Source of the DNA: Cavia porcellus
Lineage: Eukaryota; Chordata; Mammalia; Rodentia; Caviidae
Reading direction: 5' to 3'
Length of the DNA: 64,000 nucleotides
NCBI RefSeq assembly: GCF_034190915.1
Contig: NW_026947486.1
Span: 81,572,044-81,636,043, forward strand
Below the pieces are notes generated by a model. That model worked only from the letters and a program-made list of their open reading frames with translations, searched no databases and was not told where the DNA came from. The translations under genes and the position numbers were made by a program. Positions within the stretch are counted from its first letter, which is position 1; the number at the start of each line of letters is the position of its first letter. This document shows positions 58,644 to 64,000 of the stretch, piece by piece.

Positions 58644-58987
58644 TGCTGTGGAGTAGATCTGTGGCCCCCAGGCCTCATGAGTTTGCATTGTGCATTTATG
58701 ATGGTTCATTGTCTAGTGCTTGGGTTGATGGTGTCAGTATTCCACCCATTTGGGGGTGGAGCCAGGATGTAATGTAATGGCAGGAAGCGGGTGTGTCTTG
58801 CTCTTTTGTTGGTTTTTGTCTTGCTGTTTGCCGCTGCTATGAACTACGGCCCTGACATGTCAGTCTACCTTGGAGCCAACTGAGTATGGACTGAAACCTC
58901 CAAAACCTGTAAGAAAGAAACCCTTCCTTTCCCAAGTTTGGGCTTCAGGTATTTTGTCTCAGCAATGAGTAAAAAGTAACTAAGACA
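58644..58987 (+). repeat. MaLR 3' LTR
   Basis: 344 bp, same length as the 5' copy. The poly(A) signal is changed to AAGAAA (58915-58920). Confidence 0.9.
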
Positions 58988-60019
58988 CCATGGCACTTAG
59001 AGTGCTGATGTGTAAGGCCTCTTGATGGTGACTCAAGGGAGTGTCTTCATGACAAGAGACCTCATCATCACTCTGACGAAGTGACATTCCCAGGTCAACT
59101 GAGGTTTATATTCCACTCTCCCTAGAGTTGCCAGAAAAAGAAACTTACTGAAAACTCATTGTTTACTCACAGAGGCTTACACAGCGCACTGTGGCACGTG
59201 AGCTGACATCAGGTCTGTTTCTGGAGGCTCACTGCCTACCAGTCCTAGCACCTGGCACAGGAGACGGGAGACCACGTGCCAGGTCTTGGGAACTTCATTT
59301 TGCAGAGATTACACACACTGAGAACTAACCGCTTTATAAACTCACATCTTCATACAAACGTTTGAGTAATTTAAAAACCCATCAAAACCACGAGTGCACA
59401 CAGAAGTGCACCTCACAGGATACAGCTCTACAAAGAAGTGAACTTAACTTAGTGTATATAATAAAATGTCCCAGTCCATTTATTATGGATTTGTATAATC
59501 ATAGCTCTCTGTATTACATGCACATATATAAAAGTAATTGTGCACCTAGGAGAAGCAGCTTGATTTTTGTTTTCTTTTGTTTTTCTCCATTACTCAGATC
59601 TTCGTGAATTAACAGTAAACTTATGCTTTATTATTTTCTCGGGCTACACACAACAAAGTAGAAACTATTTGTTTACATCCAGAATTGGTGCAAAAAAGTA
59701 ATTCAAGAAACCATTTAAAGTTAATCAACCAGGGTTGGAGGCCTAAGCCTCTAATCCCAATTAGGCTCAGACAGCAGGATCTCTATGAGTCATAGGAGAA
59801 GCTGGGCTTCTAATGAGCTCAGGTTCACTTTGAACTATGTAGAGAAAACCTGTCTCAACACAAAAAAAACCACAGAAAAAGAGAAACAACTAATTCCAGG
59901 GATATAGCTCCTCAGCAAAAGCGCCTGTCTAACAGGAGAAAGGTCCTGAGTTCAGTGCCCTGTACAAAATCATTTAAACAATGACCTTTATTCCTGTGCT
60001 TGGACCTTAACTATTGCCT
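58988..60019. other. Relic of a type 2 gene intron, exon 4 deleted
   Basis: 58990-59160 matches 9490-9640. A junction near 59160 then joins it to the 10410 equivalent, removing exon 4. 59350-59570 matches the gene B intron at 10590-10820. It then carries a B1 (59728-59865) and a tRNA-like relic (59895-59975). Exons 3 and 2 are missing. Confidence 0.7.
59728..59865 (+). repeat. Degenerate B1-type SINE
   Basis: Same insertion as 44270; agcaggatctctatgagtca. Confidence 0.55.
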
Positions 60020-61800
60020 CTGAGATTTGACCATTTCAAAGCTCTCGGAGCCAATAATGCCACTGGGCCCTGAAGAGTAACTAAAGTACTTTTTATATTT
60101 GATCCATCTTCTTGGATTCTGTCCTTTGCTCTGAACACAGGGTTTAGCAGGTCAAGGTGGTCACATCATGTCTACTCCTTCAGGTCTTAAGCACAAAGGT
60201 GCAGCATCTGAGGTCACAAGGAACACATGCTGGACAGTTCCAAGTCTGAGCTTGGCCGCCTGCAAAAGCCCTTCTAGGTCACCCTTGAAAACTTCCACTT
60301 CCCATGGTTGCTTGAGGCCTGGCAGTGCTGACACCCGGGCTCTGTGCTGGAGTAACTGTCCTCTGTGGCTGTCTGAGCACCGCTGTCTTGGCTGAATTTC
60401 TTCCCAAGGAGCCCTTCAACTCCCGGAGCCCCCAGTCACCACAGGTGGGAAACAGGCCTGTGTGTCTGCTTGCTCTGGTCTGTGCATTCCCAGCCCTTCC
60501 ATGGCAGGCCAAGGGAGCTCAGTCAGGAAGCCTAATCTTCAGGGCAAGGGCCTCCCTTGTGTGCACTTAAGAAATTCTGTCCTGGTTCGTTCCTCTCTCC
60601 CCTTTGGATGGGGCCAAGCTGTCGCTATGGTCCACCTGTGACCATCATGCTTTGTGTGCTTTCTGTGGAGAGCCCGGCGTGACACTTTTGTGAGGAAGGA
60701 ATGGCCTTCAGGATCTCCACACAATAAGCATCCTGGCAGCCACACGGCAGAGACAGGGGAAGTCGATGTGCAGCTGCCAGCCAGGGAGAAGATGAGCAGC
60801 AGGCAGGTCTCCCCTTGCAGAAGACCCAATAAGGAGTCAGGCATGGTGGCCCATGTCTATAATAACAGTACCAGGGAGGCTCAGGTAGGGGAGTCCCTAT
60901 GACTGAGAGGTCAATCAGGAATACACAGTGAGTTCACTGACAGCCTGAACTACCTAGGGGACCCCATCTCAACACATGCACGGGACGCAGCACCATAGGA
61001 GCCGGCAGCACCAGAGCAGGAGAGCTGCACAGCCAGGCTCCACACACTGCCAACCATAGAGATGCTCTCCCTGCAGGCCTGCCCTCCCTTCTGCTTCTGC
61101 TTCTCCCTACCTCATCCCTGCAACACCCCTGGCCTCCTGGGGTGCCTGCCTCTTTCAGTGGGTTTGTAAAGTTCATCTGTCCAAAGCCACTCCTGCTCCC
61201 CTGGCTGCCTCATAGAAACACTTCCCACCTGCCCTCTCCCTCCCAACACTCAGCTCCCCACAGCCCTGCAGCATCCCTGGGCCAGCTCTGATGCAGCATT
61301 TATTTTCCCCTGTGTCTTCTCTTGCCCTTCCTGAAAAAAATATCTTGTCTTTGGAACCTTGTTGAAATTACGTGTGGCTCTGTGCCTTGTGTTATAAGCA
61401 ACCGTGTTGCGTGTGTTTGACACTGACAAGTATGAAAAGAGGGGGAAGAGAGGAATCAAAAGTAGACAAAGACAAGATTCTTGGATTTGGAGTATGAGAA
61501 AACTTAATTGCCATTCTGTCGTTCTCTTAGAGGCTCTGGCTTTGCTTAGAAGCTATGATTTGTGGGGTTCAGGTTGACCAATCATGCTGCCAGGGCCTGA
61601 ATGCAACTTCATGGCTACTTTGTGTCCCTTGTTTGTGAAACCCTGTGAAACTCTTGTTTGAAGGAGACAACAGTATGCTTTCAAGTGGGGTCTGTTTCAG
61701 TCATACATGTAAAATATTGGCATGTCAATTTCAGGAACACAGAAAGTCTTCTCCTTAAAATTTGTATTTCAGTAGACAGAAGCCATTGAGGTAACTCATG
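60020..61800. other. Delta duplicon, copy 4
   Basis: Begins gagatttgaccatttcaaag and matches delta copies 2 and 3 along its length. Contains a B1 at 60836-60970. No gene supported. Confidence 0.75.
60836..60970 (+). repeat. B1-type SINE
   Basis: gtcaggcatggtggcccatg at the 5' end; shared with 23878 and 45388. Confidence 0.8.
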
Positions 61801-62005
61801 ATAATAAAATATAGATCATTTGACTCACAGCTCTACTCAGGAGCTCAGCGCTCACTTATAGTTCAGGAATAATGGGCAAGAATGAGTGAGGCACACCAGG
61901 GAGGCTGAGGCAGGAGGATCAGTGAAAGTTTGAAAAATGCCTGGGCTACAAAATAAGATGAAGACCAGCCTCAAATGCAGAGCAAGGACTTGTGTCAAAA
62001 AGGCA

Positions 62006-62070
62006 AATGCACACACACACACACCCACACACACACGCACACATGCACACACACACACAAACACACACAG
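62006..62070 (+). repeat. (CA)n microsatellite
   Basis: CA repeats interrupted by ccc, cg and tg steps, in the tail of the B1 at 61890. Confidence 0.93.
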
Positions 62071-62637
62071 AATGAGTGTGACACTAAGAAAAACATAAGA
62101 TACCAACTTGTAAGTGTATATTGACGGTACAATGAGCCTGCTTCCTTAAGGGTTAATGCAGCACAAAGACAGTGCTGACTTTTGCTCCAGGGATTAACTG
62201 TGACGCATAGACTGCATTTGCAACAATCGTGAGTGACATGGGGCCTGCGGTGGAGAACACACTCTCCGGATTGTGGGACCGAGTGAAAATGGCTTGAACC
62301 TCTCAAGACCTGTATGCAAAGACATGGGAATACTGAGTCCTTTCCAGGGAGGTGGTGTGTTTTCCTAGAAATGATGCAACACAAAAGTGGGGCTTGAGTG
62401 TGCGGTCAGAGACTTCAGCCCCTTCCAGCAGAGCCCTGTGTGGGATGGCGGGGGAGTGAGGAGAAAGGGCTGAGGAGCTGAACACGGCTAGTACACTCAG
62501 CCCAGGGCAGGTGATACGAGGCACAGGGGAGGGCACTGTCGCTCAGAGACTGGCTTCTTCTGAATGAATTTCCTATTTTTCCTGCAATGCCACCATACTG
62601 CTCTAGACATATATTCCCTCATCTGTCAAAAGAAACA

Positions 62638-62785
62638 AGGCTGAGCATGATAACATAAGACCGCCATCCCAGCACATGGGAAGCTGAGGCAGGAGGATCT
62701 CTGTGTGTCTCAGGCCAGTCAACTCGACATACTGAATTCAAGGCCAACATGTAATACATAGCAAGACACTGTTTCCAAAAAAACA
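62638..62785 (+). repeat. B1-type SINE
   Basis: ggctgagcatgataacataa, then aagctgaggcaggaggat; same insertion as 25638. Confidence 0.85.
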
Positions 62786-62801
62786 ATTGTCTCCAAAAGA
62801 T

Positions 62802-63004
62802 GAAGAAGAAGAAGAAGAAGAAGAAGAAATTAAAGAAGAAGAAGAAGAAGAAGAAGAAGAAGAAGAAGAAGAAGAAGAAGAAGAAGAAGAAAATGAAGAA
62901 GAAGAAGAAGAAGAAGAAGAAGAAGAAGAAGAAGAAGAAGAAGAAGAAGAAGAAGAAAATGAAGAGGAAGAAGAAGAAGAGGAGGAAGAGGAAGAAGAAG
63001 AAGA
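62802..63004 (+). repeat. (GAA)n microsatellite, about 200 bp
   Basis: Long GAA tract with three short interruptions (attaaag near 62828, aaaatgaag near 62890 and 62957). Poly-Glu, poly-Lys and poly-Ser frames across it are artefacts. Confidence 0.97.
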
Positions 63005-64000
63005 CAGCATACTGTCTGTTACTCAAACTCCACTAGAGTGCAGAAAGATGACAGTGGTATCTTAATTTAAGCCAGGTGTCTCCCAAAAGAAAAAAGGCTT
63101 TCTGCCTGGTAAAGCAGCATGACATGACAAACCCCATTCCGAGCCATCACTAATCTTGTACTGCAAGATGCCTGAAAATTAATCTCACTAGCTAAATAAT
63201 AACGGTCTTCCATGCATTCCACAAAGGAAAATCAGGGTGAGTTTGCTAAGAAAAAGTTGCTGGTAAGGGAAGGATTCTCTTTCCTGGGGAGAACTATAGT
63301 GCTCTGGCTACATGGAAGGGAACACTGGAAGAATCTCAGTGAACCTTGAGGTAAAAGTAATTATTCCCTGAAGTAAGTACTATCCTTAATGTTTGGAGTA
63401 AGGGGAAGGTGTCAGTAGCATCTGACTCTGGATGGTGTTCCCTCAAATTATGTAATACTAGATCAGGTATGGGGCTATAAGGCTCAAAAGAAACTTTAAA
63501 CACTGCTATTCACAATGGAGAAGACTAGGAATGGGGTGTAGTTCAAGGTAGAGGACTTGCCCAGAATGCGAGATGTCCTGGGTTTGATCTCCACCAACAT
63601 GCATGCAAAACTCATCAAGGTCATGGGAGGGGTAATTCCATCATTGCTGCCTGGTGCTCATGGGACCTTCAGAGCCGGGCACCAGAAAGCTCGTGGGCTC
63701 CAAAGCTGAGGAGTGCAGTCACGGGAACCAAGATCCACACACAGACACTCCTGCTTTAAGGATAGAGTTCTGTTCCTATGACCAGGATGTTCATGGATTT
63801 GGTTTCCAAAAGAGGAGTTCGGTACAGGCCGTGTGTTCCAATATTCAGAACAAGAAATGCTCAAAAGAAACTCCAACTCGATGGCTTTGTTTTGACCTCT
63901 GGATGCTAGATGCGGTACCGCAGCATATAATAGAACATAAAACTACAGTACTGCACCGTACGGTACACTCAGCAAAAACTACACGACCGTATGAACAAGG

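Larger units (their letters stand above)
56830..58987 (+). mobile_element. Full-length MaLR-type LTR retrotransposon
   Basis: Two direct 344-bp LTRs (TG...CA) flank a 1470-bp internal region. A 5-bp target duplication, ccatg, stands at 56825-56829 and 58988-58992, and the empty site is visible in the paralogue near 28150. The LTR end aaaagtaactaagaca and internal start gaatttggtacctaggagtg are typical of MaLR (ERVL-related, non-autonomous) elements. There is no gag, pol or env-like sequence, so it depended on enzymes from elsewhere. Confidence 0.92.
61801..64000. other. Alpha duplicon, copy 5 (runs off the window)
   Basis: Matches alpha copy 3 (24816-26890) closely. Contains B1 SINEs (61890-62000 and 62638-62785), a CA repeat, a GAA tract and the tRNA-like relic at 63528-63625. 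The next unit's exon 4 region would be expected just beyond the window. Confidence 0.75.

Noticed and set aside
62787..63065. Poly-Glu, poly-Lys and poly-Ser frames over GAA tracts (also at 25.8 and 32.9 kb)
   Set aside because: Any frame of a trinucleotide repeat lacking a stop stays open. No unique coding sequence surrounds them.

Overview
This is mammalian nuclear DNA, almost certainly from a rodent. It contains many B1-type (7SL-derived) SINEs, tRNA-derived ID-type SINEs with recognisable A and B boxes, LINE-1 pieces, and a full-length MaLR-type LTR element. The ID copies do not look like mouse or rat copies to me. A non-murine rodent (for example Castorimorpha) is a guess I cannot test here. 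The only protein-coding loci I can support are homeobox genes on the minus strand with the split-homeobox layout of the X-linked Rhox (reproductive homeobox) family. One exon carries the N-terminus and homeodomain residues 1-31, a second is exactly 46 bp, and a last exon starts at homeodomain residue 47.

Layout. The window is a degenerate tandem array of large segmental duplications. Using internal landmarks, the plus-strand order in a unit is: block delta, block alpha, exon 4 region, exon 3, exon 2 of a first gene (type 1), block gamma, then the 3' end of a second gene (type 2), then delta again. Delta blocks start near 13.85, 23.05, 44.57 and 60.02 kb, so the last two full periods are about 21.5 and 15.4 kb. 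Four Rhox-like loci are visible. Gene A (3.66-4.10 kb, type 1) has only exon 2, is frameshifted, and has lost its 3' exons at a junction near 1650. Gene B (9.75-13.08 kb, type 2) is intact, three coding exons, 192 aa. Gene C (28.5-34.7 kb, type 1) is a clear pseudogene with four lesions. Gene D (48.96-55.24 kb, type 1) is intact, three coding exons, 215 aa.

Mobile DNA accounts for much of the rest. A 5'-truncated L1 with target-site duplication lies at 14.62-17.85 kb. A second L1, with its 5' region kept but cut at a duplicon boundary, lies at 19.2-23.05 kb. A complete MaLR with two 344-bp LTRs and a 5-bp target duplication lies at 56.83-58.99 kb. A young ID insertion sits at the 3' end of gene D. 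Long GAA/GGA purine tracts grew from B1 tails at 25.8, 32.9 and 62.8 kb.

How the genes work together: B and D are predicted nuclear DNA-binding proteins of one family in one orientation. They differ at homeodomain residue 50 (K in B, N in D), so they may bind different sites. No other protein gene, RNA gene, CRISPR array or operon-like structure was found. All coordinates were read by eye, and duplicon edges are good to tens of bases.
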